A DNA stretch of 42,360 bases, taken from an uncultured Lachnospiraceae bacterium. GTDB taxonomy: Bacteria > Bacillota > Clostridia > Lachnospirales > Lachnospiraceae. A program made the translations under genes and the position numbers. Location of the stretch: assembly GCA_902777355.1 (NCBI GenBank), contig CACYTU010000046.1, positions 1 through 42,360 on the forward strand, read 5' to 3'. Of this stretch, positions 1-7,821 are shown piece after piece; within the stretch, counting starts at the first letter, position 1, and the number at the start of each line of letters is the position of its first letter. The notes beneath the pieces are model-generated. The model was not told the origin of the DNA. It did no database searches and worked only from the letters and a program-made list of their open reading frames with translations.

Positions 1-264
1 AATCCCTGTAACAGGGGATAGAGGGTATGTGTTGACCCTGCGAGGCTGGTCAGTCTCGCGAAGCCCCGGCCGACGAAGTCGTCCGTGGGTACATCACAGC
101 TACTGCAGTTTGACGTATTGTTATTCTCACTGACAATCAATATTCTTAATCCTGAAGGGAGCAGAGTATCTGAATATGATCGACCCTGCAATTCGATTCC
201 TCGGGAGACAAGGCACCGAACTTATATAGGGGAATAGCCCGGGTGTGGACAAGCTCCCGAGACA
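1..264. other. Non-coding left edge with inverted repeats
   Basis: I see no convincing gene here. Positions 64-97 carry a 34-bp sequence that recurs in inverted orientation at 33353-33386, just before sbcD. Two perfect 8-bp arms, CTCGGGAG near 202 and CTCCCGAG near 254, flank about 45 bases and could pair. This lies directly downstream of the minus-strand gene that ends at 265, so it could act as a 3' structure, but there is no clear T tract. The window edge cuts the context. Confidence 0.5.
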
Positions 265-840
265 TCAGCGGAATCTGTACATGCCACTGTCCCCCGCGGG
301 TGTGACGTAGCGGCGCAGCGTCCTGACATCATGATCAAGATAAACCCTGACCAGGGCTTCTGTGCCGATCTCCTTCTCGATTTTCCTTATCGCCGGCTGG
401 TATTTCAGATATCTGTTTTCCGGCATTACCAGGTCTTTGTAGCGGGGACCGCAGACCAGGCTGGTCAGATACTCTGTCAGCCCTTCGTTGATCCGGATCC
501 AGGGGCGGCTTACAATCACGCCGGAGGACCAGACGCCTATAGAAGGCTGGAAGCGCGCCGCCCGGTGGATGAATTCATGAACCAGGCGGGCCTCCGTGAC
601 GGGCAGCCCCTGGTCGTGATAGCAATAGATGCTTCCGTCCCTGAAATCACACATGGAAGGAGAATCATTCCAGAATAGTTCCCATCCCGCAGCGTCGCGG
701 TAGCTCACATAATATACATTCCGGTAAATCGGATCCACTCTGCGCCCGGAAATATCCAGCCCCAGGAAATTTCTGTGGAGGTCTTCGTATCTGCCTCCCA
801 GGATCCGGCGGATCTCATGTCTCTGAATTCGAATTTTCAT
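265..840 (-). CDS. HExxH zinc-metalloprotease-like hypothetical protein
   Basis: The frame is open further upstream into the GerMN gene, but the ATG at 840 gives a compact 191-residue protein without that overlap. The key motif is VHEFIH at about residues 87-92, which is a perfect HExxH. It is followed about 27 residues later by INEGLTEYLT, where the Glu of NEG is placed like the third zinc ligand of gluzincin peptidases. I infer a small zinc-dependent peptidase or a peptidase-derived domain. No signal peptide or membrane segment is evident, so it is probably cytoplasmic. No good Shine-Dalgarno site precedes 840, so the start is uncertain. It lies downstream of walR-walK-gerMN on the same strand, separated by a palindromic repeat at 857-902. 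The family is not recognised beyond the motif. Confidence 0.6.
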   Translation of the reverse strand: MKIRIQRHEIRRILGGRYEDLHRNFLGLDISGRRVDPIYRNVYYVSYRDAAGWELFWNDSPSMCDFRDGSIYCYHDQGLPVTEARLVHEFIHRAARFQPSIGVWSSGVIVSRPWIRINEGLTEYLTSLVCGPRYKDLVMPENRYLKYQPAIRKIEKEIGTEALVRVYLDHDVRTLRRYVTPAGDSGMYRFR

Positions 841-856
841 ATATTTCCAACCAGGA

Positions 857-902
857 GGAGACAGGGGACGGTTCTGTGTCTCCTGAACCGTCCTCTGTCT
901 CC
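857..902. repeat. REP-like imperfect palindrome
   Basis: Two 18-bp arms (857-874 and 885-902) are inverted copies with a single difference, around a 10-base loop. There is no T tract, so it is not a classical terminator. From memory, palindromes built on GACAGGGGACGGTTC are scattered in many bacterial genomes and resemble REP elements mobilised by RAYT (Y1-type) transposases. No such transposase lies in the window. It sits between the GerMN gene and the HExxH gene. Confidence 0.6.
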
Positions 903-913
903 TACCGTCAGTC

Positions 914-1858
914 TTAATTCTCTTTGGTCTTGACGATTTTGGTATTCTTCTGCAGCAGGTTTTCAGAATCGAGCGAGTAATGTTCCATGAAGACAGGATG
1001 TTCCTCACCGTCGATCAGAATCTGCACCTGCCTGATCGACGGCAGTTCTGTGAGAGAGTTGACGATCGAATAGATCGCCACCTCCGGTTCGACCGGGTAG
1101 GGATTGGTGAGGAAGGTCTTGTCAAAAGTGATCGTGCAGATATTGTCGCGGGTCAGGACATTGACCACCTTGGCCTCCGCATTGATCGTGGGATAGTTGA
1201 AATCTCCCTTGGGTCCCTTGATGATCTGTTCCGCGACCAGTTTCTCCATAGGAATATTACCGTTGTAGACAACGGTGCGGTAGGTGTCCACCAGCTTTTT
1301 TCCGTCCTCGGACGCAAAATACAGGTGCATCTCAGTCCGCTCATAGTTGAGCATCTCGCTTCCGGAATTGTAGATAAACTGTTCCGGTGTCATATTCACG
1401 GACTTGTTGCCGCGCTCATCCACAAGCAGTGCTCCGTTGACTCGGATTGTCACCTTGTTAATTTCTTCGATTCCGCAGATCGTATTGACAATTGTGGCCC
1501 TGACAAGTTTCTCGGTGATTTTCTCCAGGTCCTTGTATCCCGCGGAGCAATCGATCGTGATTGTGTTTTCCTCGATCGAATAGTCCTGAATCTTGAAACC
1601 TTTGACCGGTCCCGACAAGCCCTCCTCCGGATAGTCGAGAGCCAGCTGCTCCAGAAGCTCCCCTGCCTGTTCTTCCACCGTTTGGGAATCGGGTTCATAC
1701 ATTCTCGAGAGAATCCCAGTCCTGGTCGAATTAAGATAAAACACTTTCAGGGAATCTTCAGAAGAACCGCTCTTCGCGCATCCGCTGACAATGCAGAGAA
1801 GACACAGACACAGGCAAAGACAGGTGATCACGGTCAGGGAAGTCTTTCTTTTTTTCAT
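914..1858 (-). CDS. GerMN-domain lipoprotein
   Basis: This 314-residue protein starts with a lipoprotein signal: basic KKRK, a hydrophobic Cys/Leu-rich stretch, and a lipobox ending in VSGC with Cys27 as the likely lipidated residue. The rest reads as two GerMN-type repeats, roughly residues 35-150 and 170-300. GerMN domains occur in spore germination protein GerM and in cell-surface lipoproteins and are thought to bind cell-wall or protein ligands. Its ATG overlaps the stop codon of the upstream histidine kinase in an ATGA arrangement, so the two are translationally coupled. This suggests a membrane-anchored partner or accessory of the WalK-type kinase, in the place that YycH/YycI occupy in Bacillus. 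The regulatory role is inference. Confidence 0.8.
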   Translation of the reverse strand: MKKRKTSLTVITCLCLCLCLLCIVSGCAKSGSSEDSLKVFYLNSTRTGILSRMYEPDSQTVEEQAGELLEQLALDYPEEGLSGPVKGFKIQDYSIEENTITIDCSAGYKDLEKITEKLVRATIVNTICGIEEINKVTIRVNGALLVDERGNKSVNMTPEQFIYNSGSEMLNYERTEMHLYFASEDGKKLVDTYRTVVYNGNIPMEKLVAEQIIKGPKGDFNYPTINAEAKVVNVLTRDNICTITFDKTFLTNPYPVEPEVAIYSIVNSLTELPSIRQVQILIDGEEHPVFMEHYSLDSENLLQKNTKIVKTKEN

Positions 1859-3774
1859 GCGTCCACCTCCCCGCTGTTTTTCTCTGAAGTCTGCTCCCGG
1901 TTCTCCGCCTGCGGTTTTTGCGTCTGAAGTTTCTTCGCCTGGTCATTCTCTATCTGCGTGTTCTCCGCCTGAAGGTTCTGCACCTGCAGGTTCTCAGCCT
2001 GAAGGTTCTCCGCCTGCGGTTTTTGCGTCTGCGCATTCTCTATCTGCGGATCCTGCGTCTGCAGGTTCTGCTGGTTCCGCCTGTTTTTTCCGTTCTTTAC
2101 GGCATTCTTTTTTTCGGGCTTTTCCTTTTCTGCCTTGGATTTCCTGCGGGACACATGGACAGTTTTTTCAAGGTACTTCTCCCGAGCGCTGCTGTTCCTT
2201 CTCACGCGGAGAAGACGGGAGATCTGCCTGCGCTGGTCACCGACCCGAAGTTCCATAGGCTGGGTGGAATATCTGAGCGGAATGCGTACCACGAAGGTAG
2301 TGCCCTCACCCTCTTTGCTGGTCATGGAGATCGTCCCGTGATGGCGCAGAGCCGCGCTCTTTGTGATCGAAAGGCCCAGTCCTGTTCCTCCGATCTCCCT
2401 CGATCTCGACTTGTCGACACGATAGAAGCGCTCGTAGACCTTCCCCTGTGCCTCTTCAGGAATTCCGATTCCTGTGTCCTCGACAGTCATCTCAAAATAC
2501 TGGTGGTCGGCGTCTATGGTGAGAATCACTCTGCCGTCGTCACGGTTGTATTTGATCGCGTTCTCCACCAGATTGTTCATGATCTGACTGATGCGGGTCG
2601 CATCGACCTCGGCAAAGACTTCCTTCTTATTGACCAGGGTCAGCTCTATATTGCGAAGCCGGGCTATGGGCTTGAGTCTCTTCATGGCGGACTCAGCCAG
2701 CTCATTGATGTTCGTTCTGACAACGACAAGTTCGACGTCAGACCGGTCCTCTTTTACCATTGCCAGAAGATCCGAGATGATCTTGTTCTCCCGGTCGATC
2801 TCATGATCAATATCTTCCAGGAACTCCCGGTAGACTGCCGGATCCACTTCATCCTCGGACAAAAGCGAGGCTGCGAGCACCTTCATGGAAGTCATAGGGG
2901 TCTTGAGCTCATGCGACACATTGGCGACGAATTCCTGCCGGGACTGATCCAGAGCATTCATACGGCCCAGAACATTGTTGAAAGCATCCGCTATATGAAT
3001 CGTCTCCAGATACTGCGGAGCACTGATCGGCTCATTCGAATATCCTTCCTTGACCTCACGGATATCTCTGGACAGCACCTCAAAGGGCCGCACCAGGGCC
3101 CCGGAAATCAAAATGGAAGCAAAAAAAACCACTACAAGCATCATGGCCAGCAGGAGCATGGCCTTCCTTCTGAGAATCTCTTTTGTCTTCGTTATGTATT
3201 CCGTGGAAGTGCTGGCGACCATGACTCCTCTGATCGTATTAGTCTGGGTCTTATATGCCGAGGACAAGTCGCTCACGCGCACGGCTGAATCCAGATCCCG
3301 CATGGACCTGGTCTCTATGATGGGCATGACGATCTCGATAAAACCGTATTTGGCGTCATAATTTTCACTTCCGCCGCTCCCGTCCGCGGTAAGGCAGCTG
3401 ATTACATCCTGCGACACAATGGTCTTGTTTTCCGAGAGTCCGTATGTATCTTTTATGACGGTCAGGTTGGGATCTACGATCAGCAGACGGCCGTCATACA
3501 GTGTCGCAAACTCCGAGAGCTGCGCGTCGACCAGCCCTGACTCCTGGTTGACCATATAATTGCTGGTGATCAGGTGATTGGCCAGAGAACGAAGCTGCCC
3601 TTTGACCCTCTCCACACGCACTTCCACTGCGCGCTTCTCATAATCGCGCAGAATGCCGTTCTGGACAAGGACACAGGGCACCACACCTACCACAAATATA
3701 ATGATGAAAAAGATCACACGCAGACTCTTCAGAAATGTCAGCCTGTCCAGGATCTTTTTTAGCCTTTCTTTCAT
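1855..3774 (-). CDS. walK: WalK/PhoR-type sensor histidine kinase
   Basis: The ATG at 3774 is chosen because GGAG lies 7 bases upstream; the frame continues to 3807 without a ribosome site. The 639-residue protein has a first membrane segment near residues 18-38, an extracytoplasmic sensor region, a second membrane segment near 207-228, a HAMP linker, a HisKA domain with FVANVSHELKTP (phospho-His about residue 288), and a HATPase_c domain with NNLVENAIKYN, DTGIGIP and GGTGLGLSI. It should autophosphorylate and pass phosphate to the response regulator encoded just upstream. WalK proteins control cell-wall metabolism in Firmicutes, although PhoR-like sensors look similar. The last 70 residues or so are an unusual tail of five-residue Gln/Asn/Glu/Ala repeats. 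The stop overlaps the start of the GerMN lipoprotein gene. Confidence 0.9.
   Translation of the reverse strand: MKERLKKILDRLTFLKSLRVIFFIIIFVVGVVPCVLVQNGILRDYEKRAVEVRVERVKGQLRSLANHLITSNYMVNQESGLVDAQLSEFATLYDGRLLIVDPNLTVIKDTYGLSENKTIVSQDVISCLTADGSGGSENYDAKYGFIEIVMPIIETRSMRDLDSAVRVSDLSSAYKTQTNTIRGVMVASTSTEYITKTKEILRRKAMLLLAMMLVVVFFASILISGALVRPFEVLSRDIREVKEGYSNEPISAPQYLETIHIADAFNNVLGRMNALDQSRQEFVANVSHELKTPMTSMKVLAASLLSEDEVDPAVYREFLEDIDHEIDRENKIISDLLAMVKEDRSDVELVVVRTNINELAESAMKRLKPIARLRNIELTLVNKKEVFAEVDATRISQIMNNLVENAIKYNRDDGRVILTIDADHQYFEMTVEDTGIGIPEEAQGKVYERFYRVDKSRSREIGGTGLGLSITKSAALRHHGTISMTSKEGEGTTFVVRIPLRYSTQPMELRVGDQRRQISRLLRVRRNSSAREKYLEKTVHVSRRKSKAEKEKPEKKNAVKNGKNRRNQQNLQTQDPQIENAQTQKPQAENLQAENLQVQNLQAENTQIENDQAKKLQTQKPQAENREQTSEKNSGEVDA
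1900..2075 (-). repeat. In-frame 15-bp tandem repeat coding the WalK C-terminal tail
   Basis: About ten imperfect 15-bp units encode five-residue blocks such as PQAEN, LQAEN, LQVQN, TQIEN and LQTQK. The unit is a multiple of three, so the number of copies can change without breaking the frame. The tail follows the catalytic ATPase domain and is expected to be disordered. Confidence 0.85.
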
Positions 3775-3819
3775 AAAAATCTCCGACTTGACCTGATCGA
3801 ACTGCAAAAAGCAGCAGCG

Positions 3820-4021
3820 CTCCTGACACTTTCCATGTCAGGAGGGCATCTTTTGTTTTTTCGCTTTTCTCGGATTGGACCTGTAAAAGTGCCTGTTTCG
3901 CTCAGACCGGGCCTTTAAAAATACCTGTTTTGCTCAGACCGGGCCTTTAAAAATACCTGGTTCGCTCAGACCGGGCCTTTAAAAATACCTGTTTTGCTCA
4001 GACCGGGCCTGAAAAAATGCC
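3820..4021. repeat. walR-walK spacer: hairpin plus four 32-bp direct repeats
   Basis: Four units of about 32 bp, each containing CTCAGACCGGGCCT followed by an A-rich stretch, fill about 3893-4021 immediately after the walR stop. Next to them is a perfect 9-bp stem-loop (CTCCTGACA and TGTCAGGAG, about 3820-3845). On the minus strand the hairpin is followed by only a short T run, so it could attenuate walK relative to walR or protect an RNA end. Confidence 0.7.
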
Positions 4022-4027
4022 CGGCTC

Positions 4028-4729
4028 TCACCTTTCATGAGCCCGGAAATAATAACCGACTCCCCACTTGGTCTGCACATACCTGGGCTCGGAGGCATTG
4101 TGCTCGATTTTTTCGCGGAGACGGCGGATATGGACATCCACAGTGCGGACATCCCCGGGATAGTCCTTCCCCCAGACCATCTGCAGCAACGTGGTGCGGC
4201 TGTAGACCTTGCCGGCATGTGTGGCCAGAAGTTCCAGGAGCTCAAACTCCTTGCTGGTGAGATTGATCTCCTTGTCAGCCAGAGTGACACGGCGGTTGTC
4301 CAGGTCCATTCGGAGGTCACCCACCTCGATGATATTTTCATCCTTGACCTCAGCCTTCCTGCTGCGGGAAGTGCGGCGGATGATGGCTTTGATCCTGCCC
4401 TTGACCTCCAGTGGATTAAAAGGTTTCGTCACATAATCGTCCGCCCCGTAATCCAGGCCAAGGATCTTGTCCATGTCGTCGCCCCTTGCAGTGAGCATGA
4501 TAATCGGGACGTCGGAAAACTCCCTCACCTGCTGCAGCACTTCAAAACCGGAGAGTTTCGGAAGCATGACATCCAGGAGAACAATATCAAAATGCTTCTC
4601 CCTGATGGCATTGACCGCCTCTTCTCCGTCATAGGAGCAATCCACTTCATACCCTTCCTGCTGCAGGCTGTATCGAAGTCCCTTTACGATAATCCTTTCG
4701 TCATCAACGACCAGAACCTTTGCCGCCAT
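4028..4729 (-). CDS. walR: WalR/OmpR-family response regulator
   Basis: This 233-residue protein has a receiver domain with the acidic pair D9-D10, the phospho-acceptor Asp53 in IVLLDVMLP, the switch Thr in MLTAR and the conserved Lys in VTKPF. A winged-helix DNA-binding domain of OmpR type follows (residues about 130-230, with LTSKEFELLELL and VRTVDVHIRRLREKIE). An ATG preceded by GGAG six bases upstream fixes the start. It lies just upstream of the histidine kinase on the same strand and is its likely partner. Similarity to WalR/YycF is strong, though PhoP-type regulators of Clostridia are close. The 5' region has four repeated hairpins (4761-4923). Confidence 0.9.
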   Translation of the reverse strand: MAAKVLVVDDERIIVKGLRYSLQQEGYEVDCSYDGEEAVNAIREKHFDIVLLDVMLPKLSGFEVLQQVREFSDVPIIMLTARGDDMDKILGLDYGADDYVTKPFNPLEVKGRIKAIIRRTSRSRKAEVKDENIIEVGDLRMDLDNRRVTLADKEINLTSKEFELLELLATHAGKVYSRTTLLQMVWGKDYPGDVRTVDVHIRRLREKIEHNASEPRYVQTKWGVGYYFRAHER

Positions 4730-4760
4730 TCATTTCTCCTTTTCTCTTCCGTAATTCTAA

Positions 4761-4923
4761 GTATGCAGTCCTCTGCATGATTGTAGTATGTGCTTGCAGG
4801 CATACAGTCGTCTGTATGTTGTTTATGCATGCCTGTTAAATATACTTACAAGTATACAGTCCTCCGTATGATTGTATATGCATGCCTGTTGTATATGCTT
4901 ACAAGTATACAGTCCTCTGTATG
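4761..4923 (-). promoter_or_regulatory. Four repeated, covarying hairpins before walR
   Basis: Four short stem-loops lie at 4763-4778, 4801-4818, about 4855-4870 and 4907-4922, spaced roughly 35-55 bases apart. On the minus strand the stems are ATGCAG/CTGCAT, CATACAG/CTGTATG, ATACGG/CTGTAT and ATACAG/CTGTAT, with AGGA or ACGA loops. One stem position reads G-C, A-T or G-T in different copies, and the G-T pair is allowed only in RNA read from the minus strand. That fits a structured walR leader. Alternatively it is just a tandem array with a palindromic core. Confidence 0.5.
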
Positions 4924-5005
4924 ATTGTTTTTTTATGATTGCAAGCCGACAATTCCTGCATAACTGATATTTGATTTTAGCTGTCTGCCGCTTTGGCAAT
5001 TGATT

Positions 5006-5911
5006 TTATACAGTAATATAATCCTGCATCTTCCGGAAACTGTTCTCTTTGATACCTGAGACATTCATTATGTCTTCTATCGATTCAAACTTTCCGTTTT
5101 TTTCTCTGTATTCGATGATCTTTTTGGCCTTGCTCTCACCGATTCCGGGTATTTCCATCAGTTCCTCGACAGAAGCAGTGTTGATATTGACCCTGCGGAC
5201 TTCGGCGGAACTGCTGCCGCTCTCAGCATCCGTTCTAAGGGTGTCCTCCCCACTGACAGGGCCGCGGGTGATTCCCGGACTGTCCATGTCTGCCGTGGAA
5301 AGAACAGCTCCCTCCGTTTTTCCGTTTTCGCCATCCTGCCTGAGCTTTTCCGCTTCTCCGACTGTAGGTACCCTGATCTGCCAGGAGTCCTCCAGTTTCA
5401 TAGCGAGATTGAGGAAGGAGGTGTCCGCATCTTTGTCGAAGCCTCCTGCGGCTTCTATTGCGTCCCGGATTCTGCTGCCCTCAGGGAGGGAGTAAACTCC
5501 CTCTTTTTTCACCGCTCCGCAGACATGAACCGTCAATGTTCTCCGGCTGTCATCTTTCTCCTGCCCTCCGGTATTTGAAGCAGACGCGGGCTCTTTCCCG
5601 GCTGCATCCTCCGGATTATCGGGGGACTTATCGAAAGGCTCCTCCTCTTCCGCAAGAGTTCCGTTAACAGGCTCCAGCACGGGCTGCGGAGAGCGGGTCC
5701 CACACCCGCACAGAAAAGAAAAAAGAATCACGACTACAGGCAGCATAAAGAGAAATCGCCCCGGAATGCCGGATGCACGGTTCCTCTCTCTTCCGAAAAA
5801 TAAAGGTGCTGTATCCGCGCAGCCTGTTATTTTCCCATCAGTATGAAGCAAGGGTGTTTTCAGGCAGATATTTTTTATATATACTTTTTTTAAACAGAAA
5901 AAAGACATCAC
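5006..5911 (-). CDS. comEA: ComEA-like helix-hairpin-helix DNA-binding lipoprotein
   Basis: A GGAGGT seven bases upstream supports the GTG start at 5911 (an ATG follows at 5908). The 301-residue product has an unusually long N-terminus of about 50 residues before a hydrophobic segment, FLFMLPVVVILFSFLCGCG, which could be a membrane anchor or a lipobox. An acidic low-complexity spacer follows, then an SLBB-type domain (about residues 125-180, TVHVCGAVKKEGVYSLPEG), a Ser/Gly-rich linker, and two helix-hairpin-helix motifs at the C-terminus (VNINTASVEELMEIPGIG and the final 30 residues). ComEA binds double-stranded DNA outside the membrane during natural transformation. No comEB or comEC lies nearby, so competence itself is unproven. 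It may be translated from a transcript separate from walR. Confidence 0.85.
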   Translation of the reverse strand: MMSFFCLKKVYIKNICLKTPLLHTDGKITGCADTAPLFFGRERNRASGIPGRFLFMLPVVVILFSFLCGCGTRSPQPVLEPVNGTLAEEEEPFDKSPDNPEDAAGKEPASASNTGGQEKDDSRRTLTVHVCGAVKKEGVYSLPEGSRIRDAIEAAGGFDKDADTSFLNLAMKLEDSWQIRVPTVGEAEKLRQDGENGKTEGAVLSTADMDSPGITRGPVSGEDTLRTDAESGSSSAEVRRVNINTASVEELMEIPGIGESKAKKIIEYREKNGKFESIEDIMNVSGIKENSFRKMQDYITV

Positions 5912-6563
5912 ACAATGACCTCCGATCCATACTTCCGGCGGTTAATACACTGTGCGATAATAAGATTGTAACATTTTTGTCATATTTTACAAGGCAAACA
6001 TTTTTAAATGCGTCTATAGGGAATGCATCTATTGTATCTATGGCTTCTATTATACCTATGGCTTCTATATATCTATGGCTTTTATAATATGATGTAAAGG
6101 TCAAAAGCCAGGAAAAGGCTCTGAGTCTCGTCAATATACACATACAACCGCAGGACCATTGCGCAGCTCCGAAGGAGATGTTGCGTGCCTGGTACTTGGG
6201 CGCTGGTTTTTAGCGCCCTTAGTACCGCTGCCAGCGAACATCATAATATCTATGGCCTCTATAGAAAACATATCAGATATACATTTAGTAAGCATATCAG
6301 GTGCATATTTAGTAAGCATTTCAGATGCATATTTAGTAAACATTTCAGGTGCATATTTAGTAAATATTTCAGACACAAACTTTATAAACAGCTTTGATGC
6401 ATCTTTCTTAAACATTTCAGATGCTCATTTACCAGGCATCTCAGATTCACATTCAGGAACACGGCTGCCATCCCCTTGTCCTTCTTGCACCAATCCTTTT
6501 TGGGGAGCCTGATCCTGTCAGTGATATTTGTTATCCTTTCTTAATGGAGGTTATGTCAAGGTT
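5912..6563. other. Long gene-free spacer with AT-rich tandem repeats
   Basis: No credible gene was found. Positions about 6026-6085 hold imperfect copies of CTATGGCTTCTAT. Positions 6089-6246 hold a copy of a dispersed element. Positions about 6255-6450 hold eight or so degenerate 24-bp units built on TTTAGTAAGCATTTCAGATGCATA. Open frames across the repeats on both strands only reflect the 24-bp period and have no ribosome-binding site. GGAGG at 6546-6550 and AAGG at 6558-6561 belong to the next gene. Confidence 0.6.
6089..6246. mobile_element. Dispersed repeat element, divergent copy 1 (MITE-like)
   Basis: Bases 6089-6163 match 20915-20989 almost perfectly (75 bp, one or two differences). 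Copy 1 then diverges and has its own strong hairpin at 6191-6226 (GGTACTTGGGCGCT pairing with AGCGCCCTTAGTACC). It ends in CATCAT, complementary to the ATGATG at its left end. The right terminal inverted repeat is less complete than in copy 2. Confidence 0.55.
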
Positions 6564-7508
6564 ATGTGTACTCGGTTCTACATTGAACCCGGCAGCCCGT
6601 CAATGGAGCTGATTGCGGAAAAAGCGAAAAGATCCCCCGTGCTGAGGAGGTTTCTTCTGAACAGGCCTGAAGAAGGCGATCTGCTTCATACCAGCGGCGA
6701 GATCCGTCCCACAAATATCGTGCCTGTCATTGCTCCCGACCGGAACAGAAGTCCGGAAGTTTATCCCATGAGGTGGGGTTTTCTCCTTCCCGGCCGCGGT
6801 CCTTCAGGAAGAAAAAATGCGGCGATGGGAAATGATACTTCAGGCAGAAAAAGCGCTGAGGCAGGGCGCGAATTTTCTGACCGGAAAGGCGCTGAGGCAG
6901 GGCATGAATCCTCTGGCCGGAAAAGCGCTGAGGCAGGGCGAGGCATGCTGGTGGTCAACGCCAGAGTGGAGACCGCTGCCCAAAAGCCTTCTTTTCGGGA
7001 TGCCTGGCTCAGGCACCGCTGTGTCGTTCCAGCCTCCTGCTACTTTGAGTGGGAGCATTATATGGACGAAAAAGGACGAAAAAAAGCAGGGAGGAAATAC
7101 GCAATCTGCGCGGGAGAACGTCTGCCGGATTTCTCTGATCACGCTCTTTCGCCTGCAGTTCAGGATGTTCTTCCTCTTTCTCAGACAGCCGGGGATGCTC
7201 CTCTTCTCTTACAGGCAGCTCAGAAGGAAGGAAATAATCATTCTGATTCCTCACTTTTACAGGAAATGACGGGGCAGGGAAAAAATCCCGCCTCCCTTAC
7301 CTGGCTGTGCGGTCTGTACAGAATCGAAAACGGGCTGCCGGTCTTTGTGATCCTGACCAGGGAACCCGGGCCGGAGCTTTCCCGCATCCATGACCGCATG
7401 CCCTTGATCCTCCCCGAGGAGGATGCATATGAATGGATCAGGCCCGAAGCTGACCCGCAGGACTTCCTCTCCCGTTCCCTCACGAAAATGCATTTTTCCC
7501 CGGTCTGA
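6564..7508 (+). CDS. SRAP-domain protein (YedK/HMCES type)
   Basis: The ATG at 6564 is chosen because it places the catalytic Cys at position 2 (MCTRF), as the family requires after Met removal. Further family signatures are VVNARVETA (Asn), [14 protein letters not shown] (Glu) and IHDRMPLIL (His) near the C-terminus. These proteins bind abasic sites in single-stranded DNA through Cys2 and protect or process them, acting in the SOS and replication-stress response. The protein is about 314 residues, longer than the usual 220-230. The excess lies in a repeated insert ([11 protein letters not shown]-like units, about residues 85-130) and a second variable insert near residues 190-245. Both replace loops, so activity may be kept. 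It stands alone on the plus strand, with a terminator downstream. Confidence 0.9.
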   Translation: MCTRFYIEPGSPSMELIAEKAKRSPVLRRFLLNRPEEGDLLHTSGEIRPTNIVPVIAPDRNRSPEVYPMRWGFLLPGRGPSGRKNAAMGNDTSGRKSAEAGREFSDRKGAEAGHESSGRKSAEAGRGMLVVNARVETAAQKPSFRDAWLRHRCVVPASCYFEWEHYMDEKGRKKAGRKYAICAGERLPDFSDHALSPAVQDVLPLSQTAGDAPLLLQAAQKEGNNHSDSSLLQEMTGQGKNPASLTWLCGLYRIENGLPVFVILTREPGPELSRIHDRMPLILPEEDAYEWIRPEADPQDFLSRSLTKMHFSPV

Positions 7509-7557
7509 TCATCCTGTACACCGGAAGGGCAGCTGCAGCATTTTTACTCCGCAAACT

Positions 7558-7642
7558 CTGAAGTCACGGCTATTGCGCGATGATAAAGTCTCCCTTTTTG
7601 CACGCATATTCTACGTCTGAAGTCACGGATATTGCGCGATGA
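7558..7642. repeat. 26-bp direct repeat pair
   Basis: CTGAAGTCACGG(C/A)TATTGCGCGATGA occurs at 7558-7583 and again at 7617-7642, with one difference, 59 bases apart. It lies between the SRAP stop codon and the terminator. Its role is unknown. Confidence 0.7.
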
Positions 7643-7655
7643 AGAATAAAATAAT

Positions 7656-7716
7656 CCCCGCCGCTGCGCGGAATGTAACGAATGACACATTTCCGGCGCA
7701 GAAGGCGGGGTTTTTT
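7656..7716 (+). terminator. Rho-independent terminator, possibly bidirectional
   Basis: CCCCGCC (7656-7662) pairs with GGCGGGG (7704-7710). Inner arms (CTGCGC and GCGCAG, then GGAA and TTCC) extend the stem. TTTTTT follows on the plus strand. On the minus strand the stem is followed by ATTATTTTATT, so it may also end the larA transcript. Confidence 0.8.
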
Positions 7717-7821
7717 CTTTTATATCTATATCAATTTATCAGACTGAACAGGTCCAGGTCGGTATAAAGGATCAGACTGTGGAGACAGCCTGCTGCCGGA
7801 CAGAAAAGTCTTCCGGAAGGG

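Noticed and set aside
6131-6512. Open frames over the 24-bp repeats
   Set aside because: The 24-bp period keeps frames open on both strands. No ribosome site and low-complexity products.
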